DNA of 64,000 nt, taken from assembly GCA_937942875.1 (NCBI GenBank), contig CALEBT010000013.1, forward strand, positions 1 to 64,000, in the 5' to 3' direction. Made by a program: the position numbers and the translations under genes. Below the pieces are notes generated by a model. It was given only the letters and a program-made list of their open reading frames with translations, ran no database searches and had not been told where the DNA came from. The stretch comes from an uncultured Ignavibacterium sp. GTDB lineage: Bacteria; Bacteroidota; Ignavibacteria; Ignavibacteriales; Ignavibacteriaceae. Positions within the stretch are counted from its first letter, which is position 1. Each line of letters begins with the position of its first letter. Positions 16,973-26,054 of the stretch are shown here, in pieces.

Positions 16973-17851
16973 TTAACTTGATTTCAGAGCATTAGCACCT
17001 GAAACTATTTCAAGGATTTCCTTAGTAATTGAGGCTTGTCTTTCCTTATTATATTTTAAATTCAAAGTTCTTATCAATTCTTTTGCATTGGTAGTAGCAT
17101 TATCCATTGCTGTCATTCTAGCTGCAAACTCAGCAGCATTTGATTCCAAAAGGAATCTCCACATTTGCGCTTTAAGATTTTTAGGAACCAAAAAATCAAA
17201 AATAGATTTTCTGTCTGGTTCATAAATATAATTTATCTCAGCACTTGATGTTTTTCCTGAAGAAACTTTAACAGGAATGGGAAGGTATTGCTCAACAACT
17301 ATTTTTTGCTGAATAATTGATTTAAACTCATTAAAGATTACAACAACTTTGTCAAACTCACTATTGAGAAATCCATTTATTAATTTATCAGAAAGTCTCT
17401 GAGCGAAAGAGTAATCCAAAGATGAAAATACTCCCACGAAAGAATCAGCAACGGGAAAATTTCTTTTAGAAAAATAATCTTTACCCTTTTTACCAACACA
17501 AAACAATGAATATGAAAGATTATTAGCAACTACTTCTTCTTCAATAAACCTGTTTGCTTCACGAATAATGTTTGTGTTAAAAGCACCACAGAGACCTCTA
17601 TCTGCAGTAACAACTACTATTGCAACATTTTTCACTTGCCTTTGAAAGAACAAAGGATTGGAATTAACATCATCTTCTGTTGTTAAATCAGAAAGTAAAT
17701 TCTGAATTTTCTTTGCATAAGGTCGAGCATTAATTATAGCATCCTGAGAACGGCGTAACTTTGCAGCAGCAACCATTTTCATCGCTTTTGTAATTTGCTG
17801 CGTGCTTTTAACTCCCTTTATTCTTTGCTTTATGTCTCTAAGTGTTGCCAT
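16973..17851 (-). CDS. atpG: F-type ATP synthase gamma subunit
   Basis: This 292-aa central stalk subunit rotates inside the alpha/beta ring. Both conserved coiled-coil ends are present: MATLRDIKQRIKGVKSTQQI followed by TKAMKMVAAAKLRRSQ at the N-terminus, and MTAMDNATTNAKELIRTLNL with YNKERQASITKEILEIVSGA at the C-terminus. VTADRGLCGAFN is also typical. It is the last ATP synthase gene here. The usual downstream atpD and atpC are absent and ffh follows instead. Confidence 0.98.
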   Translation of the reverse strand: MATLRDIKQRIKGVKSTQQITKAMKMVAAAKLRRSQDAIINARPYAKKIQNLLSDLTTEDDVNSNPLFFQRQVKNVAIVVVTADRGLCGAFNTNIIREANRFIEEEVVANNLSYSLFCVGKKGKDYFSKRNFPVADSFVGVFSSLDYSFAQRLSDKLINGFLNSEFDKVVVIFNEFKSIIQQKIVVEQYLPIPVKVSSGKTSSAEINYIYEPDRKSIFDFLVPKNLKAQMWRFLLESNAAEFAARMTAMDNATTNAKELIRTLNLKYNKERQASITKEILEIVSGANALKSS

Positions 17852-17860
17852 TATTTCAAA

Positions 17861-19408
17861 TTACAATTTTTTGAAGACTGTTAAAAATTCTTCAGCAGCT
17901 TTTTTGATTAGTTCAACAGTTTCGGCACTAAGATCTTTTTCTTTTCTGATATTCTCGAATATCTGATTGTACTTTACTTCAATAAATTCTAAGATTTCTT
18001 TTTCAAATCTTTTAACATCATAAATTGCTATTGAATCAAGATATCCGTTAGTGCCCAGGAAAATACTTACAACTTGTTTTTCAACTGGTATGGGAGAATA
18101 CTGTCCCTGTTTTAACAATTCAACTAATCTGGCACCTTTGGCAAGCGTTCTCTGAGTGGCTTTATCCAGGTCAGAGCCAAACTTGGCAAATGCTTCTAAC
18201 TCGCGATACTGAGCAAGATCAAGCTTTAATGAACCAGCAACCTTTTTCATCGCTTTAATTTGAGCGTTACCACCTACACGAGAAACAGATATACCAACGT
18301 TGATCGCAGGTCTGACACCGGCATTAAATAAATTTGACTCCAGATAAATCTGTCCGTCAGTAATTGATATAACGTTAGTAGGAATGTATGCAGAAACGTC
18401 TCCTTGCTGGGTTTCAATAACCGGCAAAGCGGTCAAACTTCCGCCGCCTAAATCTTCACTTAATTTTGATGCTCTTTCAAGTAAGCGAGAGTGAAGATAA
18501 AAAACGTCACCAGGATATGCTTCACGTCCGGGAGGTCTTCTTAACAAAAGCGATAGCTCTCTGTAAGCTTGTGCCTGCTTCGAAAGGTCATCATAAATAC
18601 AAAGTGCGTGTCTGCCTGAATCCCTGAAATATTCACCCAATGTTGCACCTGCATATGGTGCAATGAATTGAAGTGGAGCGGGATCAGAAGCAGATGCCGA
18701 TACTATTGTTGTATAGGGCATTGCACCTTGTTCTTCTAATTTTGCAACTACCTGAGCTACTGTAGATTCTTTTTGACCTATAGCAACATAAACACAATAA
18801 ACAGGTTTAATTCCTAATGATTTAGCTTCTTCAGTATGGGTATATTTTTGATTGATAATTGTATCTATTGCAACGGCAGTTTTACCGGTTTGTCTATCAC
18901 CAATAATTAATTCTCTTTGTCCACGTCCAATAGGAATCATTGCATCAATAGCAGCGATTCCTGTTTGAAGAGGCTCTTTAACAGGTTGTCTTTGAATAAC
19001 GCCTAATGCTTTTCTCTCTATGGGTAAAAACTTTTCTGTTTTTATCGGACCTTTACCATCAATCGGAACTCCGAGCGGGGTTATTACTCTTCCCAACATA
19101 TTATCACCTACTGGAAGAGATGCAACTCTGTTTGTTCTTTTAACAACATCACCCTCTTTAATTAGAGTAGAATCACCAAACAATACACAACCAACACTAT
19201 CTTCTTCAAGATTAAGAACCATTCCGAATACATCGTTTGGAAACTCAACAAGCTCGCTCGCCATAACTTTTGAAAGTCCATATACACGAGCTATTCCATC
19301 ACCAACCTGTAAAACGGTTCCAACATCGTAAATATCAACTTCACTTTCGAACCCGGATAATTGACGACGTAATATTTCAGTTATTTCATCTGGTCTTACT
19401 TCAGGCAT
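17861..19408 (-). CDS. atpA: F-type ATP synthase alpha subunit
   Basis: This 515-aa non-catalytic nucleotide-binding subunit carries the P-loop GDRQTGKTA near residue 170, the alpha signature [17 protein letters not shown], and [21 protein letters not shown]-terminal residues [20 protein letters not shown] form the beta-barrel crown. Length is normal. It sits 21 bp after atpH and 9 bp before atpG. Confidence 0.99.
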   Translation of the reverse strand: MPEVRPDEITEILRRQLSGFESEVDIYDVGTVLQVGDGIARVYGLSKVMASELVEFPNDVFGMVLNLEEDSVGCVLFGDSTLIKEGDVVKRTNRVASLPVGDNMLGRVITPLGVPIDGKGPIKTEKFLPIERKALGVIQRQPVKEPLQTGIAAIDAMIPIGRGQRELIIGDRQTGKTAVAIDTIINQKYTHTEEAKSLGIKPVYCVYVAIGQKESTVAQVVAKLEEQGAMPYTTIVSASASDPAPLQFIAPYAGATLGEYFRDSGRHALCIYDDLSKQAQAYRELSLLLRRPPGREAYPGDVFYLHSRLLERASKLSEDLGGGSLTALPVIETQQGDVSAYIPTNVISITDGQIYLESNLFNAGVRPAINVGISVSRVGGNAQIKAMKKVAGSLKLDLAQYRELEAFAKFGSDLDKATQRTLAKGARLVELLKQGQYSPIPVEKQVVSIFLGTNGYLDSIAIYDVKRFEKEILEFIEVKYNQIFENIRKEKDLSAETVELIKKAAEEFLTVFKKL

Positions 19409-19429
19409 ATTTATTTCCTTCTTAAAAAA

Positions 19430-19984
19430 TTAATTAAGTGATAGACTTCCACTTATTAAATTTTGTTTTAACTTTTCTAATTGATGTTTGATTGAAGCAT
19501 CATATACAGTATCTCTAAATCTAACAACAAATCCACCCAAAAGTTTATCATCCTGAGCGAAATCAGCTTCAATCTTCTTATTAAAAATTGTTTCAAATTT
19601 TTTCAATAAAACTTCCTTGATATCGTCAGACAATGGGAAAGCTGATTTGACGTCTAATCTGACAATTCCTGAGTAATCATCTTTTAATTCAACAAACTTT
19701 TCAAGGATTTGAAGTAAAATATCCTCTCGCTTTTTATCAACAACAAATTCCAAAAATTTTTGAGAATGTGATGATATTTTATTCGCAAAGATTTCTTTAA
19801 GTATAGATTTTTTGAGCTCAGTTTTAATAACGGGGCTGCCGAGAAATCTTTGAAAATCCTCACTGGAATTAATTGAATTAATAATAATCTTTACATCAGA
19901 AGTAACTTCTTTTACTATCCCTTTTTCAATCGCATTAGCAAGTAATGAATCAGCGTACCTGTTTGCTACTTTTGAAATACTCAT
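19430..19984 (-). CDS. atpH: F-type ATP synthase delta subunit
   Basis: This 184-aa OSCP-type subunit joins the peripheral stalk to the top of F1. The N-terminal helical domain begins MSISKVANRYADSLLANAIE, and the C-terminal segment shows the family pattern DDKLLGGFVVRFRDTVYDAS followed by IKHQLEKLKQ. It lies 2 bp after atpF. Confidence 0.97.
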   Translation of the reverse strand: MSISKVANRYADSLLANAIEKGIVKEVTSDVKIIINSINSSEDFQRFLGSPVIKTELKKSILKEIFANKISSHSQKFLEFVVDKKREDILLQILEKFVELKDDYSGIVRLDVKSAFPLSDDIKEVLLKKFETIFNKKIEADFAQDDKLLGGFVVRFRDTVYDASIKHQLEKLKQNLISGSLSLN

Positions 19985-19986
19985 AC

Positions 19987-20532
19987 TCAGTTTTTGGAAA
20001 TTTCTTTAATATAATTCTGCACGAGATTTTTATTTTTTTCAGAATCCAAATTCTCTCTGATAATTTTTGAAGCAGCATCAACTGCAATCTGAGCAATCTG
20101 AATTTTCAACTCATCAAGCGCAGCTAATTTTTTTCTTTCAATCTCAGATGAAGCATCCTCAATCAATTTTTTCGCTTGAGATTTACTTTCATTAAGAATC
20201 TGCTGTTTGAGATTTTCAGCGTATTGCCTGCTTTGTTCAATTATTTTTTTTGACTCTTCCTCTGCTTTAGCAAGGTTAGCTTCATTTTGAGAGAGAATTT
20301 TTTTTGCTTCTTCTTTTGCTTTTTCAGCCTGCTCCAGTGATTCTTTTATTGCTGATTCTCTCTGTTTAAGAGCTGTTAAAATCGGTTTCCAGGCATATTT
20401 CTTTAAAAGAAAAAGAAGCAATAAAAAGGTCAGAGTGGTCCAGAAAGCTAATCCCTGATCAACAGAAAGTAACCCACCACCACCGCCTGCAGCTAGTAGA
20501 GAAATCAAAGCGAAATAAATTTCTGCTATCAT
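19987..20532 (-). CDS. atpF: F-type ATP synthase b subunit
   Basis: This 181-aa peripheral stalk subunit has one N-terminal membrane helix (about residues 24-44, DQGLAFWTTLTFLLLLFLLK) and a long charged amphipathic helix rich in Ala, Glu and Lys that dimerises as a right-handed coiled coil. A short Gly stretch (AAGGGGG) precedes the helix. It lies 16 bp after atpE. Confidence 0.97.
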   Translation of the reverse strand: MIAEIYFALISLLAAGGGGGLLSVDQGLAFWTTLTFLLLLFLLKKYAWKPILTALKQRESAIKESLEQAEKAKEEAKKILSQNEANLAKAEEESKKIIEQSRQYAENLKQQILNESKSQAKKLIEDASSEIERKKLAALDELKIQIAQIAVDAASKIIRENLDSEKNKNLVQNYIKEISKN

Positions 20533-20548
20533 AATCTTAAATTAAGAT

Positions 20549-20767
20549 TTATTTGCTGGCAAGAATAAAACAGATAACCAAAGAGAACAATGAAATTCCC
20601 TCAATAAGTGCAGCAGCAATAATCATTGAAGTTCTGATTGCTCCGGCAGCTTCTGGTTGACGGCCACTTGCTTCCATTGCTGAAGCGGCTAATTTACCAA
20701 TTCCAAAAGCACCACCGAGAATTGTTAAACCTGCTCCTAAACCTGCTGCTAAATATGCGTAATCCAT
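20549..20767 (-). CDS. atpE: F-type ATP synthase c subunit
   Basis: This 72-aa hairpin of two membrane helices forms the rotor ring. The loop SGRQPEAAGAIR joins the helices and the ion-binding carboxylate is Glu56 in AALIEGISLFSLV. The residues right after it are Gly-Ile rather than the Ser/Thr-Thr seen in Na+-binding rings, which suggests a proton-coupled enzyme (inference). AGGAGG precedes the ATG. Confidence 0.98.
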   Translation of the reverse strand: MDYAYLAAGLGAGLTILGGAFGIGKLAASAMEASGRQPEAAGAIRTSMIIAAALIEGISLFSLVICFILASK

Positions 20768-20797
20768 TAATTACCTCCTTAAATTATTTTTTTATTA

Positions 20798-21658
20798 TTA
20801 ATGATCTTGATGAACTGCCATTCCAATAAACAAGGAAGAAAGCATTGTGAAAATGTAAGCTTGTAATAAAGCTACCAATACTTCCAAACCATAGATGAAT
20901 AATGCCATTCCTACAGAGACCGGTGAAATCAAATAGCTTTTCATTACGAAAATCAAACTAATCAAAGCATAAATTACTATATGACCTGCGGTCATATTTG
21001 CAAAAAGACGAATTGCCAAAGCAAATGGCTTTGTAAACAAACCCAATAACTCAACTACAGCCATAATTGGCAATAGAAAAATTGGAACTCCGTGAGGAAC
21101 TAATCCCTTAAAGTAACCTAAAAAACCGTTATTTTTAATTCCGCCAATTTGAATAACTAGAAATGAAAGTGTTGCTAAAGTGGCTGTTACAGCTATATTA
21201 CTTGTAAAAGTTGCTGAAAAGGGGATTAAACCCAAAAAATTTCCAAAGAGAATAAAGAAAAACGCCGTTAACAAATACGGCAAGAATGTTTCATACCCCT
21301 TGCCAATTGTAGGCTTTGCTATTTCATCTCTGACAAAAAGAATAAATACTTCCCAGAAATTACTACTTCCCTTAGGTGCTAAAGATTTTTTATAGGATTT
21401 AGCAACAGAAGTAAATACCCAAAACATTAACAAAGCAGCCAACCACATAAAAATTACGTGTCTTGTAATAGAAATATCAATACCGAATAATTCAAATTGA
21501 GGCAGATAAACCTTTAAAAATGGACTAAAATCAAGATAATTACCATCCATAACGTGATGTAATATCCAACCACTGTCATTCTCTGAATGAGTTGAGTGCA
21601 GAGTATCAGCAACCACCTTATTAACTACTAAAGAATCCATTATTCCTTTAATTTTCAA
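20798..21658 (-). CDS. atpB: F-type ATP synthase a subunit
   Basis: This 286-aa stator membrane subunit forms the proton half-channels. The essential arginine is in LAIRLFANMTAGHIVIYALI. The N-terminal 70 residues form a hydrophilic extension, HHVMDGNYLDFSPFLKVYLP, seen in the Bacteroidota/Chlorobi lineage, followed by five or six membrane helices. It overlaps the upstream AtpI-like gene by 11 bp. Confidence 0.98.
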   Translation of the reverse strand: MKIKGIMDSLVVNKVVADTLHSTHSENDSGWILHHVMDGNYLDFSPFLKVYLPQFELFGIDISITRHVIFMWLAALLMFWVFTSVAKSYKKSLAPKGSSNFWEVFILFVRDEIAKPTIGKGYETFLPYLLTAFFFILFGNFLGLIPFSATFTSNIAVTATLATLSFLVIQIGGIKNNGFLGYFKGLVPHGVPIFLLPIMAVVELLGLFTKPFALAIRLFANMTAGHIVIYALISLIFVMKSYLISPVSVGMALFIYGLEVLVALLQAYIFTMLSSLFIGMAVHQDH

Positions 21659-22034
21659 CTTTTTTAAGGTTTTTCAAGTATAAAATCTCTATTACAAGAT
21701 AGTAAAAATATAATATAAAGGTTGTAAAAATAAAATAATCAGCTCTAACATCCAAAAAGGATAATACTCCTATAATCACTAAAAATACTGTAAAAAATCT
21801 GAAAATTATCGCTCCAAAAACAATAATTAAGAATAATTTGTCATTTTTCATCATTCCATAATTGATTGAGAAAAAACCTATCAAAAAGTTTACGAAAGAT
21901 ATCAATAGAGCATAAGTAAAAGATGAGAAAAGAATTAAATTAATGGATCTATTGATGAAAAGTATTAACAATAATAAAAAGAGAAAAATGGTAAGATAAA
22001 AAGCAGAAAATCTTAAAAATTTTTTATAATTCAT
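21648..22034 (-). CDS. AtpI-like four-helix membrane protein
   Basis: About 128 aa from the ATG at 22034 (MNYKKFLRFSAFYLTIFLFL); an earlier in-frame start at 22061 would add 9 lysine-rich residues and deepen the overlap with atpZ. Four hydrophobic segments fill most of the length. Position between atpZ and atpB is where AtpI (ATP synthase protein I, thought to help c-ring assembly or Mg2+ supply) is encoded, although the sequence itself is poorly conserved. It overlaps both neighbours. Confidence 0.72.
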   Translation of the reverse strand: MNYKKFLRFSAFYLTIFLFLLLLILFINRSINLILFSSFTYALLISFVNFLIGFFSINYGMMKNDKLFLIIVFGAIIFRFFTVFLVIIGVLSFLDVRADYFIFTTFILYFYYLVIEILYLKNLKKVEN

Positions 22035-22284
22035 TATCTTTACTTTTTTTTCTCTTTTCAAGATAATTTAATGTTCTCAAAAGATTATACATTCCGGAGG
22101 CTACACCCAGAATCGCAAAAACTATCGTAAATAAATAATCCTTTTCAAATTTTTGATCAAGCCACTGACCGATGATTACCATCAGAATTATGGTGGCTGC
22201 AAGTTGAACCCCAATTCCAAGATAAGGACCAACCTCTTTTAAGCTCTGATTTAAATCATTTAAAGGACTTTTACCATTTATCAT
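22024..22284 (-). CDS. atpZ: AtpZ/AtpI family F0F1-ATPase accessory protein
   Basis: This 86-aa protein has two membrane helices. YLGIGVQLAATIILMVIIGQ (residues 20-39) followed by WLDQKFEKDYLFT matches the AtpZ pattern, then a glycine-containing helix AILGVASGMYNLLRTLNYLE and a charged tail. AtpZ is reported to act with AtpI on Mg2+ or Ca2+ handling or ring assembly. Its start overlaps the stop of the bactofilin gene by 4 bp. Confidence 0.9.
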   Translation of the reverse strand: MINGKSPLNDLNQSLKEVGPYLGIGVQLAATIILMVIIGQWLDQKFEKDYLFTIVFAILGVASGMYNLLRTLNYLEKRKKSKDNEL

Positions 22285-22658
22285 TTCGGAGAATCTTTAA
22301 ACAAATTTTCATTTCCATTTGTCATTGAACTTTTCCCGTCAAAAATTGCCCCCGACTCTACAACAAGTATTCTTGTAATTAAATCTCCCTTAAGAATTGA
22401 TTTTGCTTCGAGTGTAATTTTGTCTTTGGCTGTTGCAGTGCCATCAACTTTTCCACCGATATTAATATTCTGACCATTTATATTTCCCTGCACGTAACCA
22501 CTTTCACCAATGGTAATATTTCCTTGTGCAGTAACATCGCCTTTAATATTTCCATCTATTCTGATATTTCCTTTACTTGAAATTTTTCCTTCAATGGAAA
22601 CACCATTACTTATAATTGTTACATCTTCCATAATTATTCCATTAGTTTTTGTTTTCAA
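22281..22658 (-). CDS. Bactofilin (polymer-forming cytoskeletal protein)
   Basis: This 125-aa protein is made of short beta-helix repeats, for example GKISSKGNIRIDGNIKGDVT and QGNITIGESGYVQGNINGQN, the form of bactofilin filaments, which localise cell-wall enzymes in several phyla. TTG at 22658 is the likely start because AGGAGG lies 6 bases upstream; an internal ATG at 22631 lacks such a site. It is followed by atpZ with a 4-bp overlap and preceded by an M23 peptidase gene, a frequent bactofilin partner. Confidence 0.93.
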   Translation of the reverse strand: MKTKTNGIIMEDVTIISNGVSIEGKISSKGNIRIDGNIKGDVTAQGNITIGESGYVQGNINGQNINIGGKVDGTATAKDKITLEAKSILKGDLITRILVVESGAIFDGKSSMTNGNENLFKDSPK

Positions 22659-22664
22659 TTTTTC

Positions 22665-22670
22665 CCTCCT
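22665..22670 (-). promoter_or_regulatory. Strong Shine-Dalgarno selecting a TTG start for bactofilin
   Basis: AGGAGG on the minus strand is spaced 6 bases from TTG at 22658 and overlaps the stop codon of the upstream M23 peptidase gene. It is the reason to prefer TTG over the internal ATG. Confidence 0.75.
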
Positions 22671-23490
22671 AAAAATTTAATAAATAATTTTCAGGGTTAA
22701 CTGGTTTACCATTTTTCCAAATTTCAAAATGCAGATGACTGCCGTGCGATTTCATTCCTGTATTTCCAACAAGCGCGATTAATTCCCCTTGTTGTACTCT
22801 ATCGCCCGCTTTTTTAATTAGTATTGAACAATGCTTGTACTTTGTAATAAAATCAGATTGGTGAACGATAATAATTTCATTTCCATATTCCGGAGTGAAT
22901 CCGGCAAAACTTATATAACCATTTGCAGATGCAAAAATAGGAGTATTTTCCTTAGCACTGAAATCAACTCCGAAATGTCCTTTTGAGGGATCAAACTTGT
23001 TGGATAAAATACCTTCTACAGGTTTCAGAAAAATTATTTCATTTTGAATTTTATAGAAAAACTTATTTAAAAAATCACGAATAATAAAGAAAATATCCCC
23101 TTTTATCTTTTTCTTAAGCGAATCCTTTTCATTTGATCTTTGGTTTATACTATCCTGTTTATTAAAAATATTTCTCAGTTTATTATTATTAATCTGAAGT
23201 TTTTCAACTTCATTTGCCAGAAAGATTATTTTTTCATTTAATTTTTTAATTTCTTCACTGCGTTCAGATTCATAATAAGATTCCGGAAGAAAGATTGAAC
23301 TTAACCTAAGAAAAGTAATTGTATAAAAACCGGAAATGAACATAACAAGAGAGTAAATTATTACAAGAACTAAAATCCTTATAGATGAAATCTTATAACT
23401 TTTTGTTGAGATATAAGGATCTGTCGGAATGAGAACCAAATTAAAATGTCTTATTTTTCTAAATAAGTTTTTGAATAAAGAATTACTCAT
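22669..23490 (-). CDS. M23-family (LytM) peptidoglycan endopeptidase, membrane-anchored
   Basis: About 273 aa from the ATG at 23490 that overlaps the upstream stop (ATGAGTAA). One membrane helix near residues 30-50, then a coiled coil (SEEIKKLNEKIIFLANEVEK), then the M23 domain with HFGVDFSAKENTPIFA (first zinc His and Asp), and HGSHLHFEIWKNGKPVNP (HxH zinc pair). The key residues appear complete, so it is probably active on cross-link peptides. Adjacent bactofilin suggests a cell-shape role. Confidence 0.93.
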   Translation of the reverse strand: MSNSLFKNLFRKIRHFNLVLIPTDPYISTKSYKISSIRILVLVIIYSLVMFISGFYTITFLRLSSIFLPESYYESERSEEIKKLNEKIIFLANEVEKLQINNNKLRNIFNKQDSINQRSNEKDSLKKKIKGDIFFIIRDFLNKFFYKIQNEIIFLKPVEGILSNKFDPSKGHFGVDFSAKENTPIFASANGYISFAGFTPEYGNEIIIVHQSDFITKYKHCSILIKKAGDRVQQGELIALVGNTGMKSHGSHLHFEIWKNGKPVNPENYLLNF

Positions 23491-24124
23491 CACCATTTTC
23501 AAAATGCTTTAATATTTCTTTAAACTTTATTTTCCCCTCTCTGATTAACACGGGTTTTTCAGAACTTAAATCAATAATAGTAGATGAAACAAAAAAAGAT
23601 TTCTTCTCTGAATAAAACACCGCATCAACATCTTTACCGAATTCCTGTAAAATCACATCTGGACTATTAAGAGGTTCCTGACCCGAATGATTTACACTGG
23701 TAGATATCAAAGGCATTTTAATATTTTCAAGAAGTTTTAGACAAAACTTATTATTGGGTATTCTAAAAGACATTGTATCTGATTTATAAATCTTCTTTGT
23801 CTGAGCATTAACCTTTAATATTACTGAGACAGGATTTGGCCATATTTTAAGAAGAAAATCGTAGTGGTGTTCATACTTTATATCTACATATTTTAGTAGG
23901 ATTTCAATATTACCTACCAAGTGAATATATCTTTTCCACTCATCTCTTTTTTTTATTTCCGATATCCTTCTAAGCGCACTTTCATTAAATGGATTCCCAC
24001 CAAAGCCATAAATTGTATCGGTAGGATAAATAAAGACTCCACCATTAAAAAAAAGTTTGGCTGCCTGATCTACAGCCCGGTTAAGGTTCTCGTCAATATT
24101 ATGTTTTTGAATAACTTCTTTCAC
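23483..24124 (-). CDS. L-threonylcarbamoyladenylate synthase (Sua5/YrdC/YwlC family)
   Basis: This 213-aa enzyme makes threonylcarbamoyl-AMP from Thr, bicarbonate and ATP for the t6A modification of ANN-decoding tRNAs. The family motif FIYPTDTIYGFGGNPFN is at residues 32-48, followed by KKRDEWKRYIHLVGN and the ATP site SFRIPNNKFCLKLLE, then STSVNHSGQEPLNSP. It lacks the Sua5 C-terminal domain, as in TsaC. Its start overlaps the heptosyltransferase-like gene by 26 bp. Confidence 0.93.
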   Translation of the reverse strand: MKEVIQKHNIDENLNRAVDQAAKLFFNGGVFIYPTDTIYGFGGNPFNESALRRISEIKKRDEWKRYIHLVGNIEILLKYVDIKYEHHYDFLLKIWPNPVSVILKVNAQTKKIYKSDTMSFRIPNNKFCLKLLENIKMPLISTSVNHSGQEPLNSPDVILQEFGKDVDAVFYSEKKSFFVSSTIIDLSSEKPVLIREGKIKFKEILKHFENGDE

Positions 24125-25154
24125 TATTGTTTATCATTTCCATTATTTTAGCAAAGATTAATTCTTCACTCAAATCATTACCACATTTGAAATGACCAAG
24201 TGGACATTCTTTATGTCCGTGAATACCGCAAGGTTTACAATCCAAATCATTCAGACTTATATAATCACTCAAATTATTATATGGATAAAATCCAAATTCA
24301 GGTACGGTTGAGCAATAAATTGTCAAAACAGGAATATCTGCACACATCCCCATATGAGTTGGAGCGCTATCATTTGAAATTAATAACTCACATTTTTTTA
24401 ATAACTCCACAGTTTCAATAAATGAAAATTCGCCTGCAAAATTTACAACATTGTTTTGATTATTTCTTATTGTCTGGCAAAGATCTTTATCAGATTTTGA
24501 ACCTATTAAAAATATTTGGTAATCTTTTTTTACCAATTTTTCGAGAATTCTAATATACTTTTCTGCCGGATATTTTTTTGTAAACCAAATACTTCCGGGA
24601 GCAATAGCAATTTTTTTCTTATCTCTAAATTCAATTAAAATCTCTGTAATTCTTGTTTTTGCATTTTGGTCAAGAAGTACTTTTGGCAATATTCTCCATT
24701 CTTCAACTCTAAAAGGATAGGAAACAAGGTCAAGATTTCTCTGAACCTCGTGATGCTCTCTATTGTATTTTACGAGTGTTTTATAAACAAAACTGAAAGA
24801 AGAATTCGAAAAACCATATGTTTCTCTAACCTCACTTAAAAGAACTAAAAGAGAAGTGCGAAATGATCTGTGAGCTGAATAAATCTTTTCAAAATTTTTA
24901 TTCTTTGTTTCTTTAGCAAACTTTATTAATGCAAATAGAGATTTATGCTTTTTTCTTTTATCAAAGACAATCGTTTCGTCAACAAAAGGACTGTTTGCAA
25001 ATACTTCTTCAGTTTCGGGAATGCACAAAACAGATAAAGATGAGAGAGGAAATATTTTTTTTAATCGTTCGAGAGCCGGCAAAGATAAAATTGCATCTCC
25101 TAAAAATGCAGTTTGAATGAATAAAATTCTTTCTTGATTTTCTAATGTTTCCAT
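24099..25154 (-). CDS. Glycosyltransferase family 9 (heptosyltransferase-like)
   Basis: This 351-aa protein has the GT9 opening ILFIQTAFLGDAILSLPALE and the donor-binding motif LLISNDSAPTHMGMCADIPV near residue 255. GT9 enzymes such as WaaF and WaaC add ADP-heptose to the lipopolysaccharide core. A cysteine cluster at the C-terminus (DCKPCGIHGHKECPLGHFKC) is present in several GT9 members. Its neighbour upstream is a lipid A acyltransferase-like gene with a 13-bp overlap, so an LPS role is probable. Confidence 0.9.
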   Translation of the reverse strand: METLENQERILFIQTAFLGDAILSLPALERLKKIFPLSSLSVLCIPETEEVFANSPFVDETIVFDKRKKHKSLFALIKFAKETKNKNFEKIYSAHRSFRTSLLVLLSEVRETYGFSNSSFSFVYKTLVKYNREHHEVQRNLDLVSYPFRVEEWRILPKVLLDQNAKTRITEILIEFRDKKKIAIAPGSIWFTKKYPAEKYIRILEKLVKKDYQIFLIGSKSDKDLCQTIRNNQNNVVNFAGEFSFIETVELLKKCELLISNDSAPTHMGMCADIPVLTIYCSTVPEFGFYPYNNLSDYISLNDLDCKPCGIHGHKECPLGHFKCGNDLSEELIFAKIMEMINNSERSYSKT

Positions 25155-26011
25155 CTTTTATGCATCCACAACCATTGCTCAGGATATTTTACTATTATTT
25201 CTTCAAGGTGTTTTAACATTCTTTCACAAAGAACTTTTACCTGATTATCAAAATCATCAGGTAAATTACATCTATCTATCTCACAAATTTCGGCAAAATA
25301 GGAATAGTCTGGTCTTCTGATTGGAATACCAAACAGTAAAGGTGCTCCTGTTTTAAGCGACAATACTGCAGGTCCGGTAAAAACAGAGGTTTTTTTTCCA
25401 AAAAACTCTATTTTCAATCCATCTTCTGGACCTCGTTGATCTGCAACAATAGCCAGAATCTCACCATTCTTTAATACAGAGAAAGTTGTTCTTATTGAAA
25501 CACCCAAAGGGATTACTTTGTTTATCCATCTTGTTCTTGCTCGATTCATCCAATCATTTACATATTTATTTCGTTGATTTTTTACAACAATATTAAACGG
25601 AATATTAACCTGCAGAGACCCTGAAGCAGCAATAAATTCCCAATTGCCAAAATGAGCCGAAAGAACAATTACTCCATTACCTTCATCATATTTTTTCTTT
25701 ACTAAATCCAAATTTTTTATCTCTACTAAAGTTTGGACTTTCTCCTTGCTTAAGTATGGAAGTATTAAAATTTCCACCATAGAAATACAAAAACTCAGAT
25801 ATGATTTAAAGGCAATTTTCGATTTTTCTTCGAAAGATTTATCGGGAAAAGCAATGTCAAGGTTTTCGAAAACAGTTTTTTTACGAATAGGGATTAGGTT
25901 ATAAAATAATAAAGCTAAGAGATAAGCAAATTTTCTGGAAAGATTAAGTCCCATCAATCTGAGTAAAAAACTCAGACCAGTAAATAAAATATATTCGATT
26001 CTATCTTTCAA
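25142..26011 (-). CDS. LpxL/HtrB-like lipid A acyltransferase
   Basis: This 289-aa protein has an N-terminal hydrophobic segment (YILFTGLSFLLRLMGL) and the acyltransferase motif VLSAHFGNWEF, an HxxxxE catalytic pair. Further motifs are AIVADQRGPEDGLKIEFFGK and the ending YPEQWLWMHKRWKH, typical of the LpxL family, which adds secondary acyl chains to lipid A at the inner membrane. It lies upstream of, and overlaps, the GT9 gene. Confidence 0.92.
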   Translation of the reverse strand: MKDRIEYILFTGLSFLLRLMGLNLSRKFAYLLALLFYNLIPIRKKTVFENLDIAFPDKSFEEKSKIAFKSYLSFCISMVEILILPYLSKEKVQTLVEIKNLDLVKKKYDEGNGVIVLSAHFGNWEFIAASGSLQVNIPFNIVVKNQRNKYVNDWMNRARTRWINKVIPLGVSIRTTFSVLKNGEILAIVADQRGPEDGLKIEFFGKKTSVFTGPAVLSLKTGAPLLFGIPIRRPDYSYFAEICEIDRCNLPDDFDNQVKVLCERMLKHLEEIIVKYPEQWLWMHKRWKH

Positions 26012-26054
26012 TATTGTATGGAATTATTTAAAATAGTTTTAGACGACAAAATTA

